From an uncultured Lysobacteraceae bacterium (lineage in GTDB: Bacteria; Pseudomonadota; Gammaproteobacteria; Xanthomonadales; Xanthomonadaceae), in assembly GCA_902825775.1 (NCBI GenBank), contig CADECF010000007.1, forward strand, positions 12,105 through 50,456: a DNA stretch of 38,352 nucleotides, in the 5' to 3' direction. Numbering within the stretch: the first letter of the stretch is position 1; each line of letters begins with the position of its first letter. The notes beneath the pieces were generated by a model that saw only the letters and a program-made list of their open reading frames with translations, was not told the DNA's origin and searched no databases. Below, piece by piece: positions 16,954-23,791 of this stretch. A program made the position numbers and the translations under genes.

Positions 16954-17628
16954 CTAACGCGCATACCTCGCCAACCCCGTCGCCAACGCCTCGCCCATCA
17001 TCCGCAGGAACAGCGTGCCCATGCCGGGATAGAACCGGTTCGGCTCGTGGCTGCCGACGGCGAGCAGGCCGACGCCGGCCATCGGCACGAGCGCGGTGGA
17101 TTGCACTTCCGGCGCACGCACGCCGTACAGCACCGCGTTCTTTTCCGGTTGCAGACGGCCGCACAGCGGCTCGCCGTCGTCCAGGCAGTCGCGGAACGAC
17201 GCCAGCTGCGCGTCGCCCGATGCGATCACCTGCAGCCAGTCGACGTCGTCCACGCCGACGACGGGTTCGAACAACACGATCCGCACCAGGTCGCCGTTGA
17301 AATCCTCGGCCAGCGATGCGGCCATCGCGCGCAACGTGCCGGCGGCATCGCTTTCGCGCATCATCGCCAGCGTCAATTGGTGGGTGCGCACCGCCAAACG
17401 CTCGTTCTCCTGCGCGTTTGCGTACAGATCCTGCAGACGGCGGTTAAGTTCGCGGTTCTTGTCTCGCAGCACGTCCAACTGATAGCTGGCCAGCGACGCG
17501 GCGGGGCCGTCTTCGCGCGGCACCACCAGGCTGAGGGCCAAGTCGGGGAATTGCTGCAGGAATTTCGGGTGCCGGCGCAGCCACACCGCTACTTCGTGCG
17601 CACCCAGACGTTCGGCGCTATCGGTCAT
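16954..17628 (-). CDS. DUF484 family (GAF-like) protein
   Basis: A 224-residue protein of the DUF484 family, a cytoplasmic GAF-like domain protein that lies between dapF and xerC in many gammaproteobacteria (YigA in E. coli). Function unknown. Visible features are the N-terminal [18 protein letters not shown], a helical coiled segment ([25 protein letters not shown]) and the C-terminal GAF-type region ending [20 protein letters not shown] choose ATG at 17628, which overlaps the dapF stop as ATGA and has AAGGAG ten bases upstream; an ATG at 17637 would have that site directly against it. Confidence 0.9.
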   Translation of the reverse strand: MTDSAERLGAHEVAVWLRRHPKFLQQFPDLALSLVVPREDGPAASLASYQLDVLRDKNRELNRRLQDLYANAQENERLAVRTHQLTLAMMRESDAAGTLRAMAASLAEDFNGDLVRIVLFEPVVGVDDVDWLQVIASGDAQLASFRDCLDDGEPLCGRLQPEKNAVLYGVRAPEVQSTALVPMAGVGLLAVGSHEPNRFYPGMGTLFLRMMGEALATGLARYAR

Positions 17629-18485
17629 GGCAACCATTCTCCTTCATAAACGAATGCGGCCGGGCCGGCCATCGTGATCTGCGCGGTGTCTTCGGGCCAG
17701 GCGATCCGCAGTTCGCCGCCGGGCAGAGCGACGGCGACCTCGCGGTCGACGCGGCCGCGCCGCATCATCACCGCTGCCGCCGCGCAGGCGCCGCTGCCGC
17801 AGGCCAGCGTTTCGCCCACGCCGCGCTCGAACACGCGCAAACGCACGCGATCGCGCGAAACCACTTCGACGAAACCGATATTGCCCGACTGCGGCAGCGC
17901 ACCGCTGCGCTGCAGGGCCGGCCCCAGCGTCTCCACCGGTGCGGAGGCGGCATCGAGCACTTCCAGCACGGCATGCGGATTGCCCATCGACAGCGCGCCG
18001 AAGCGCACGTCGCGGCCATCGATGTCGATCGAGTATTCGTCCTGCGCCGTGTCGAAGCCGGACAGCGGCACGGCCTGCGGCGCGAAATCCGGCACGCCCA
18101 TCGCGATGCGGTATCGGTCCGCGCCCAGCGGCTGCACCGCGTGCGTGCCGGCTGGGCTGTCGAGCGCGAAATCTCCGCTGCCTGCGGCGCCGTCGCGCAC
18201 CAGCCAGGCCGCCACGCAGCGCGCGCCGTTGCCGCATTGCTGCGACGGCGAACCGTCGGCGTTCCAGATCCGGTATGCGGCCACCGCCCGCGCGCTGCGC
18301 GGCCGCTCGATGGTCAGGATCTGATCGCAACCGGCGCCGGTGCGGCGATCGGCCAGCGCGCGGCAGAGATCGGGCGAAGGCGGCGGCGTGCCGTCGCGCA
18401 GGTCGAGCACGACGAAATCGTTGCCCGCGCCGTGCATCTTGGTGAAGCGCAGCGCCGACGCCCGCGGATGCGCGGCGTGGTTCAT
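17625..18485 (-). CDS. dapF: Diaminopimelate epimerase
   Basis: DapF converts LL- to meso-diaminopimelate for lysine and peptidoglycan synthesis, using two cysteines. The 286-residue protein has the N-terminal [15 protein letters not shown], first catalytic Cys84 in QCGNGARC and second Cys229 in TLACGSGAC, at the expected spacing. The substrate motif [12 protein letters not shown] is intact. The ATG at 18485 lies two bases past the lptM stop, and its stop overlaps the DUF484 start, so lptM, dapF and DUF484 are one unit. Confidence 0.96.
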   Translation of the reverse strand: MNHAAHPRASALRFTKMHGAGNDFVVLDLRDGTPPPSPDLCRALADRRTGAGCDQILTIERPRSARAVAAYRIWNADGSPSQQCGNGARCVAAWLVRDGAAGSGDFALDSPAGTHAVQPLGADRYRIAMGVPDFAPQAVPLSGFDTAQDEYSIDIDGRDVRFGALSMGNPHAVLEVLDAASAPVETLGPALQRSGALPQSGNIGFVEVVSRDRVRLRVFERGVGETLACGSGACAAAAVMMRRGRVDREVAVALPGGELRIAWPEDTAQITMAGPAAFVYEGEWLP

Positions 18486-18487
18486 GC

Positions 18488-18754
18488 TCACGCGCCGTCG
18501 GTGCCGGCGGCGGGCGGCACAGGTTCGATGACCGGATTGTCGGCAGGCGGGGCCGTGTCGCTCTCCGGCGCGGCGTCCGTGTCGGTATCGTCCGTATCGG
18601 TAGGCTCGGACTCGTCGTGGGCCGGCGGCGTGCCGTCGTCGGCGGGCGCTTCTTCCGACGGGTCGGGCGGCGCCTGGACCAGCGGACCCTTGTTGCCGCA
18701 ACCGGCCAGGGCCAGCGCCGCCAGGATCGACAAAAGCAGCAAACGTATCTTCAT
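18488..18754 (-). CDS. lptM: LptM-type lipoprotein
   Basis: LptM (YifL) is a small outer-membrane lipoprotein that helps LptD mature. The 88-residue protein has the signal [15 protein letters not shown] with lipid Cys19, then the family hallmark GCGNKGPL. The tail is an acidic, threonine/proline-rich low-complexity region ([21 protein letters not shown]), longer than in E. coli LptM. The position directly before dapF is the conserved place for this gene. Confidence 0.88.
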   Translation of the reverse strand: MKIRLLLLSILAALALAGCGNKGPLVQAPPDPSEEAPADDGTPPAHDESEPTDTDDTDTDAAPESDTAPPADNPVIEPVPPAAGTDGA

Positions 18755-18840
18755 CGGCGCAGTGTAGCGGCCCGCAACGCCGGAACGAAGCGTCCGGGCG
18801 GTCGCGACCGCGCTGAATCGGGCTGCGCGGCGCCGTTTTT

Positions 18841-18881
18841 TAGGGTTTGCCCTAGCTGGGCAGCGTCCGCCGGCAAACCTA
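18841..18881. promoter_or_regulatory. Inverted repeat upstream of the toxin-like gene
   Basis: TAGGGTTTGCC at 18841-18851 and GGCAAACCTA at 18872-18881 are inverted copies with one extra G in the left arm and a 20-base spacer. The left arm also pairs with itself (TAGGG-TTTG-CCCTA, 18841-18854). The site is 41-81 bases upstream of the ATG at 18922, in the 167-base divergent region shared with lptM. It could be an operator or the start of a structured leader. A weak TAATCT at 18880-18885 overlaps the right arm. Confidence 0.4.
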
Positions 18882-18921
18882 ATCTTCTGCCATAGCCCTC
18901 CGACCCGAAAGAGAGGTTGCC

Positions 18922-20181
18922 ATGGGATTCAGCATCAGCGGCGCTTGGAACAGCGTCACGTCATGGGCCGGCGATCGGGCCACCGATATCGGCAACGCAG
19001 CCAACGATGCCCGCACCTGGGTCGGCGACCGGCTCGACGACGTCGACGAGGCCAAGGATTGGGTCGGCGGCAAGATCGAAGGCGCGGTGCGATCCGCGGA
19101 AGAAGGCGTCGACGATTTCCGCCAGGACATCGTCGCCTTCGGCGAAGAACACGGCGGCGTGGTCGGCCGCAGCGTCGGCCAATTCGTATCCGACCAGATC
19201 GGCGTCACCGAAGGCGCCCTGCTCGCCACTTACGACATGGGCAAGGGCGTGGTGCAGCTCGCCGACGGCGCCAGCAAGCTGGTCAGTCCGCTCGAATGGG
19301 CCACCCATGCCGACCGCAATTTCGAACGCGTGCAAACGGTGGCCAACACCGGCGTCGCGATCGGCAGCCTGACCAGCCCGGTCGGCTGGGCGTTGAACCC
19401 GCAGGGCAATATGCGCACGGCCGAAGGCTTGTGGAACGGCGTGACCCAGGGCTACCAGGCCGCTGCCGCGGATGGCGACTGGTCCAAGTTCGGCGGACGC
19501 CTGGTCGTGGATGTGGGCAGCATGTTCATCGGCGCCGGCGAAGTGAATGCGGCGGCCAAGGGGGCGCGCGCTGCCGGCGCGCTGAGCCATGTCGACGACG
19601 TGAGCCTGCTGACCCGCGCGGCGCCGCGCGCCATCGAAGCGGCGCCGACGCGTTTGGCATTGCCGGCCGGCAGCGCCACCGATGCCGCCGCGCTTACCGC
19701 CAAGGCCGCGCAACCCAGCGAATACGGCGTCGCCTTCTTCGGCAACAGCAACCTGAAGTACTACACCGCCGGCAACGCGACGCTCGGCCGCGGCGGCAGT
19801 TCGTTCTTCTTCATGCCGATCGAAGATTCCGGCGTCATCGCCAACGCCGCCGACGCTTCGCGCTTCACCGGACGCGCGCCTTCGGCCGACCTGGCCTACG
19901 TCGACGTCGCCAAAGGCACCGCCGGCGACGGCGTGATCTACGGCATCAGCTTCCCGCTGGAAGGCAAGAGCACGCGCCTGCCGACCGCCGCCGATGCCGG
20001 CGGCTGGCCGCACTTCCTCGAAGGCGGGCATACCGCGGTGCGGATCGAAGGCGACAAGGGCGGCTTCCTGGTGAACCCGACGCGCGAATTCGTGCTGCCC
20101 GGCGGCGATCCGATCCCGCGCGGTTCGATGCTGTTCCAGCTGGGCGAGAACGGCTCCTGGATGCCGCTGAAAATGTTCTGA
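18922..20181 (+). CDS. Unrecognised protein with polymorphic-toxin-like layout
   Basis: I do not recognise this 419-residue protein. No signal peptide. Residues 1-65 hold three short helical repeats with a W-[AV]-G-[DG]-[RK] core (Trp15, Trp33, Trp47). Residues 95-215 are Gly/Ala-rich helical sequence (TYDMGKGVVQLADGASKLVSP; SLTSPVGWALNP; LVVDVGSMFIGAGE), like the pre-toxin region of secreted polymorphic toxins. After an Ala/Thr/Leu linker (220-265) comes a compact, well-formed C-terminal domain (about 268-419) rich in conserved-looking polar residues: R290-GGSSFFFMPIEDS, and GGWPHFLEGGHTAVR at 360-374. The ATG has GAGAGG upstream. The following gene is a possible immunity partner. Toxin function is inference. 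Confidence 0.85.
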   Translation: MGFSISGAWNSVTSWAGDRATDIGNAANDARTWVGDRLDDVDEAKDWVGGKIEGAVRSAEEGVDDFRQDIVAFGEEHGGVVGRSVGQFVSDQIGVTEGALLATYDMGKGVVQLADGASKLVSPLEWATHADRNFERVQTVANTGVAIGSLTSPVGWALNPQGNMRTAEGLWNGVTQGYQAAAADGDWSKFGGRLVVDVGSMFIGAGEVNAAAKGARAAGALSHVDDVSLLTRAAPRAIEAAPTRLALPAGSATDAAALTAKAAQPSEYGVAFFGNSNLKYYTAGNATLGRGGSSFFFMPIEDSGVIANAADASRFTGRAPSADLAYVDVAKGTAGDGVIYGISFPLEGKSTRLPTAADAGGWPHFLEGGHTAVRIEGDKGGFLVNPTREFVLPGGDPIPRGSMLFQLGENGSWMPLKMF

Positions 20182-20208
20182 AGCTTGTATTCGCCGGAAA
20201 GCGGCCTC

Positions 20209-20292
20209 TTTAGACACGGATAAAATCTGATCAAAGCGGACAAAAAGCAAAAATGCTTTATCCGCTTTTATCGGACTTTATCCGTGTCTAAA
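20209..20292. repeat. AT-rich 38-bp inverted repeat
   Basis: Left arm 20209-20248 and right arm 20255-20292 begin and end with TTTAGACACGGATAAA and its inverse, and pair over almost 40 bases with about four mismatches and a two-base bulge around an AAAAAT loop. It is strikingly AT-rich for this DNA and begins 28 bases after the stop of the 419-residue gene. Each arm has GGATAAA-like blocks about ten bases apart. It may be the terminator for that gene, a REP/MITE-type element, or a multi-site operator for the SseB-like gene. Confidence 0.85.
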
Positions 20293-20368
20293 CATATCTC
20301 CTGCCCGTTTGCGCGAACGTCTCGCCTGCGCTAGGGTGCGGGTGATGTTTTTACGCATGGGATGATCG

Positions 20369-20755
20369 ATGTCAGCGCCTTTCGTGCCGATGAATCCGTT
20401 CGAAGCGACGCTGGTTGAAGCGCAGACGGGCGATAGCGATATCCGCCAAGTGATCACCGCGCTCATCGAAGCCGAAATCGCGGTGCCCAGCGGTGAGGAA
20501 GTGATGCAGGACGGCGCCGGTTTCCAACCCTTGCTGTTCCCCAAGGAAGGCGTGCAGATGGTGGCCTGCTTCACCGACCGCAGCCGCTTCGGCGAATTCG
20601 CGGCGATGGCGCCGTATTGCCTGATGTTGAACGGCGGCGATTTCCTGCGCCGCCTGCCGCCGGGTTACGGTTTGGTCGTCAATCCGGGGCAGGAGATCGG
20701 ATTCGACATTTCGCCCGACGGCATCGCGCGGATCGTCGCCGAATTCCAGGCGTAG
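20369..20755 (+). CDS. SseB N-terminal-domain protein
   Basis: The 128-residue protein fits the SseB N-terminal domain family (enhanced serine sensitivity SseB-like): PLLFPKEGVQMVACFTDRS, then an aromatic/Leu block and the very typical FLRRLPPGYGLVVNPGQEIGFDI. Function in the family is largely unknown. It is cytoplasmic with no signal. Its place right behind the toxin-like gene makes it a candidate immunity or chaperone protein, but that is context only. The ATG at 20369 has a weak GGGA-type site; TTGCGC and TAGGGT (20309-20314, 20332-20337, 17-base spacer) are weak promoter boxes upstream. Confidence 0.87.
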   Translation: MSAPFVPMNPFEATLVEAQTGDSDIRQVITALIEAEIAVPSGEEVMQDGAGFQPLLFPKEGVQMVACFTDRSRFGEFAAMAPYCLMLNGGDFLRRLPPGYGLVVNPGQEIGFDISPDGIARIVAEFQA

Positions 20756-20760
20756 GGCGA

Positions 20761-20863
20761 GCCTTGGCCCACCATCGCGACTCGACAAACTCGCCGCGTA
20801 AATAATTTCGGGGTATGTTCGCGCTTACGTCGCGCGAGCAATTTCGCGATGGTGGGCCAAGGC
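20761..20863. repeat. Perfect 20-bp inverted repeat around an AT-rich core
   Basis: The arms 20761-20780 and 20844-20863 (left reads GCCTTGGCCCACCATCGCGA) are perfect inverses, 63 bases apart. The core contains TAAATAATTTCGGGGTATGTTC. This is a third palindrome family of this window (GGGTGGGCCTTGGCCCACC type). It fills the gap between two converging genes, and the right arm ends five bases before the DUF454 stop. Confidence 0.9.
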
Positions 20864-20868
20864 CCACC

Positions 20869-21255
20869 CTACGGCTCCGGCCGCCGCCATAGCCACGCCG
20901 CCACGATCGCCATGCAGGCGATCGGCAACGCCGTCATCCACCAGCGGTGCGCGGGGAAGCGCAGCATCACCAGCAGCAATACGACCGCGCACACCGCCAT
21001 CGTGGCGGTCGCCATCCATTTCGCGCGGCGCGACACGGCGCCATGCGCCTGCCAGTCGCGGATCGCCGGACCGAAACGCGGATGCGCGTGCAGCCAGCGG
21101 TGCAATCGCTCGGAACCTCTCGCGGCAGCCCAGGCCGAGATCAGCACGAACACCGTGGTCGGCAATCCGGGCACGAAGATGCCGACGATGCCCACGCCGA
21201 GGCTGACGTAGGCGAGCAGCCACCAGGCCCAGCGGAAACGGACGCGTTCGGTCAT
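20869..21255 (-). CDS. DUF454 (YbaN) inner-membrane protein
   Basis: The 128-residue product matches DUF454/YbaN, small inner-membrane proteins of unknown function. Family features are the hydrophobic LGVGIVGIFVPGLPTTVFVLIS near residues 18-38 and the RLHRWLHAHPRFGPAIRDWQAHGAV block. Three to four membrane helices are predicted. ATG at 21255 (MTERVRFRWAWWLLAYV) is used; the frame stays open further upstream through repeat DNA. Confidence 0.9.
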   Translation of the reverse strand: MTERVRFRWAWWLLAYVSLGVGIVGIFVPGLPTTVFVLISAWAAARGSERLHRWLHAHPRFGPAIRDWQAHGAVSRRAKWMATATMAVCAVVLLLVMLRFPAHRWWMTALPIACMAIVAAWLWRRPEP

Positions 21256-21277
21256 GGCGCCATGATAGCCGTGCTTT

Positions 21278-21446
21278 CTTCCCCCTTTGAAAAAGGGGCA
21301 ACAACGGTTGCGTTCGGCTATTGCTGTTCCTCCCCCTTTGAAAAAGGGGATTGAGGGGGATTTGCTTTTGATGTTGATGCTCAAAGCAAAATCAAAGGCA
21401 AATCCCCCATCGCCTGCGGCGATTCGCCCCCTTTTCAAAGGGGGCA
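21278..21446. repeat. CCCCCTTTGAAAAAGGGG repeat cluster
   Basis: Short stems of the CCCCTTTGAAAAAGGGG type occur at about 21280-21299 and 21331-21350, and an inverted relation links AGGGGGATTTGC (21354-21365) with GCAAATCCCCC (21398-21408) and CCCCCTTTTCAAAGGGGG (21427-21444). This is a fourth repeat family. It fills the 213-base gap downstream of the OpdB gene; no gene is supported in it. Confidence 0.75.
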
Positions 21447-21468
21447 ACAGCAGTCCTGCGCTACCCGA

Positions 21469-23598
21469 TCAATGCGTAGCGGTCGTCGCACCCACGCCCA
21501 ACTGATCCAGCATGAACGCGAACATCTCCGACTGCTCGCGGTACTTGCGGAAGCGTCCGGACTTGCCGCCGTGCCCGGCATCCATATTGGTCCGGAACAG
21601 CACCGGCTGCGTGCCGGTATCGAGATCGCGCAAGCGGGCGACGTATTTCGCCGGCTCCCAATACTGGACCTGCGAATCCCACAGGCCGGTGCCGACGAAT
21701 ATCGCCGGATAAGCCTGCTTTTTCAGGTTGTCGTACGGCGAGTACGTGATCATGTAGTCGTAGTATTCCTTCTTTTCAGGATTGCCCCACTCGTCGTACT
21801 CGTTCGTGGTCAGCGGGATGCTCGGGTCGAGCATCGTCGTCACCACATCGACGAACGGCACCTGCGACAGGATCACGCGGTATTTTTCCGGCGCCATATT
21901 GGTGATCGCGCCCATCAGCAGGCCGCCGGCGCTGCCGCCGTAGGCCGCGACGCGGTCCTTGGCGGCATAACCTTCCTTCACCAGGAAGTCGGTCACGTCG
22001 ATGAAATCGGTGAAGGTGTTCTTCTTGTTGAACAGCTTGCCGTCGTCGTACCACTTGCGGCCCATTTCCTGGCCGCCGCGGATGTGGGCGAGCGCGTAGA
22101 CCATGCCTCGGTCGAGCAGGCTGACGTTGACGATGCTGAAACCCGGGTCCATCGAATTGCCGTAGCTGCCGTAGGCGTACTGCAGCATCGCGGCCTTGCC
22201 GTTCTTCTCGAAGCCCTTCTTGTAGACCAGCGACACCGGGATCTTGGTGCCGTCGCGCGCGGTCGCCCAAACGCGCTCGGTAGCGTACTTGGACGGGTCG
22301 TAGCCGATCACCGGCTGCTGCTTGAGCTGGCGGCGCTCGCCGGTCTTGGTGTTGAGCTCGTAGGTCGTCGCCGGCGTGGTCATCGAGGTGTAGGTGTAGC
22401 GCAGCCAGTCGGTGTCCGGCTCGGAATTGACCGACAGGCCCATCGAATACGCGGTCTCGTCGGCCTTGACGTATTCCTCTTTGTCGCCGGCCTTCAGCAG
22501 GCGTAGGCGTTCCAGGCCCTGCGATCGCTCGGAGATCGCGGTGAAGCCGTCGAACAGCTCGATGTCTTCGATGAAGACGTCGTCGCGATGCGGCACCCAG
22601 TCCTTCCAGTCCTTGCGCGAACGGCTGCCGTCGGGCGCGGTGACGATCTTGAAGTTCTTGGCGCCGCCGTCGTTGGTGCGGATCACCCAGCGGTCGCCGA
22701 GATGGTCGGCGTAGTAGTCGACGTCGCGCTCGCGCGGCGCCAGCACGACGAAGTCCTTCGGGTCGGCGGCCGGCGCGCAGCGGATCTCGGTCATCACCGT
22801 GCTGCCGACGTCGATGCAGATGAACTTGTCGTCGCGGGTTCGCCAGATCCCCATGTAGAAGCTGTCGTCGGCCTCTTCGTACACGGTCACGTCCTGGCTG
22901 ACCGGCGTGCCGAGCACGTGCTTCTTGGTGCGTTTGGTCAGCAGCGTTTCCGGATCGTTCTCGACGTAGAACAAGGTCTTGTTGTCGTCCGCCCAGGCCG
23001 TGTACGAGGCCACGCCCGGGATGCTTTCCGGATAGATCTCGCCGGTCTCGAGGTTCTTGAAGCGGATCGTGTTCTGGCGGCGGCCGACGTCGTCGTCGGT
23101 CCAGGCCATGATCTTGTTGTCGGGCGAGATTTCGTACTCGGCGACGTTGAAATAGTCCTTGCCGGCGGCCATCGCATTGACGTCGAGCAGGATTTCCTCC
23201 GGCGCCTCCATCGTGCCTTTGCGGCGCGCATGGATCGGATAGTCCTTGCCGGTTTCGAAACGGGTGTAGTACCAGTAGCCGCGCTCGCGGAACGGCACGC
23301 TGCTGTCGTCCTGCTTGATGCGGGCGACTATCTCGTCGTACAGCTTGTTCTCCACCGGCTTGAGCGGCGCCATGAACGCGGTGGCATAGGCGTTCTCGGC
23401 ATCGAGATAGGCCAGCATCTCCTTGTTCTCGCGCTTATCGTCGCGCAGCCAGTAGTACTCGTCGCTGCGGCTCGCGCCGAACGGGGCCTTGACCTCGTAG
23501 GGCTTCTTGGCGACGTCGGGGGGCGGCGGGAGATCGGCGGCGGGGGCGTTCGTGGTCATCAGGAAAAGGGCGGCCAGCGAGAGGAAAGTCGTTTTCAT
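21469..23598 (-). CDS. ptrB: Oligopeptidase B, exported form
   Basis: An S9A serine peptidase that cuts after basic residues in short peptides. The 709-residue protein has a signal peptide (MKTTFLSLAALFLMTTNAPAA), a seven-blade propeller (about 80-400), and an alpha/beta-hydrolase domain with Ser556 (AYGGSAGG), Asp641 (WDSQV) and His676 (DAGHGG). The OpdB-specific stretch AHIRGGQEMGRKWYDDGK is present, placing it in OpdB and not in prolyl oligopeptidase. E. coli OpdB is cytosolic without a signal peptide; this one appears exported. It lies directly downstream of another S9 peptidase with a repeat between. Confidence 0.93.
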   Translation of the reverse strand: MKTTFLSLAALFLMTTNAPAADLPPPPDVAKKPYEVKAPFGASRSDEYYWLRDDKRENKEMLAYLDAENAYATAFMAPLKPVENKLYDEIVARIKQDDSSVPFRERGYWYYTRFETGKDYPIHARRKGTMEAPEEILLDVNAMAAGKDYFNVAEYEISPDNKIMAWTDDDVGRRQNTIRFKNLETGEIYPESIPGVASYTAWADDNKTLFYVENDPETLLTKRTKKHVLGTPVSQDVTVYEEADDSFYMGIWRTRDDKFICIDVGSTVMTEIRCAPAADPKDFVVLAPRERDVDYYADHLGDRWVIRTNDGGAKNFKIVTAPDGSRSRKDWKDWVPHRDDVFIEDIELFDGFTAISERSQGLERLRLLKAGDKEEYVKADETAYSMGLSVNSEPDTDWLRYTYTSMTTPATTYELNTKTGERRQLKQQPVIGYDPSKYATERVWATARDGTKIPVSLVYKKGFEKNGKAAMLQYAYGSYGNSMDPGFSIVNVSLLDRGMVYALAHIRGGQEMGRKWYDDGKLFNKKNTFTDFIDVTDFLVKEGYAAKDRVAAYGGSAGGLLMGAITNMAPEKYRVILSQVPFVDVVTTMLDPSIPLTTNEYDEWGNPEKKEYYDYMITYSPYDNLKKQAYPAIFVGTGLWDSQVQYWEPAKYVARLRDLDTGTQPVLFRTNMDAGHGGKSGRFRKYREQSEMFAFMLDQLGVGATTATH

Positions 23599-23640
23599 GT
23601 ATGGGGTCCGGTGGGGCCAAGCGCAACGGGTCGTTTTTCT

Positions 23641-23783
23641 CGTCATCCCAGCGAACGCTGGGACCCATTTTGATCTTGCTCTTGGAAACTAGACGTCTAA
23701 GTCGCTGGATTCCCGCCTTCGCGGGAATGACGGCTTAAAAACCAAAAGCAAAAAATGGTTCCCAGCGTTCGCTGGGATGACGG
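23641..23783. repeat. GTCATTCC/GGGATGAC repeat cluster
   Basis: Three stems lie here: 23641-23662 (CGTCATCCCAGCGAACGCTG), 23704-23731 (CTGGATTCCCGCCTTCGCGG then GAATGACGG) and 23757-23783 (inverse of the first: CCCAGCGTTCGCTGGGATGA). The first and third form one inverted pair around the second. The same family appears at 16777-16939. It separates the two S9 peptidase genes. Confidence 0.85.
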
Positions 23784-23791
23784 GTGATGGG

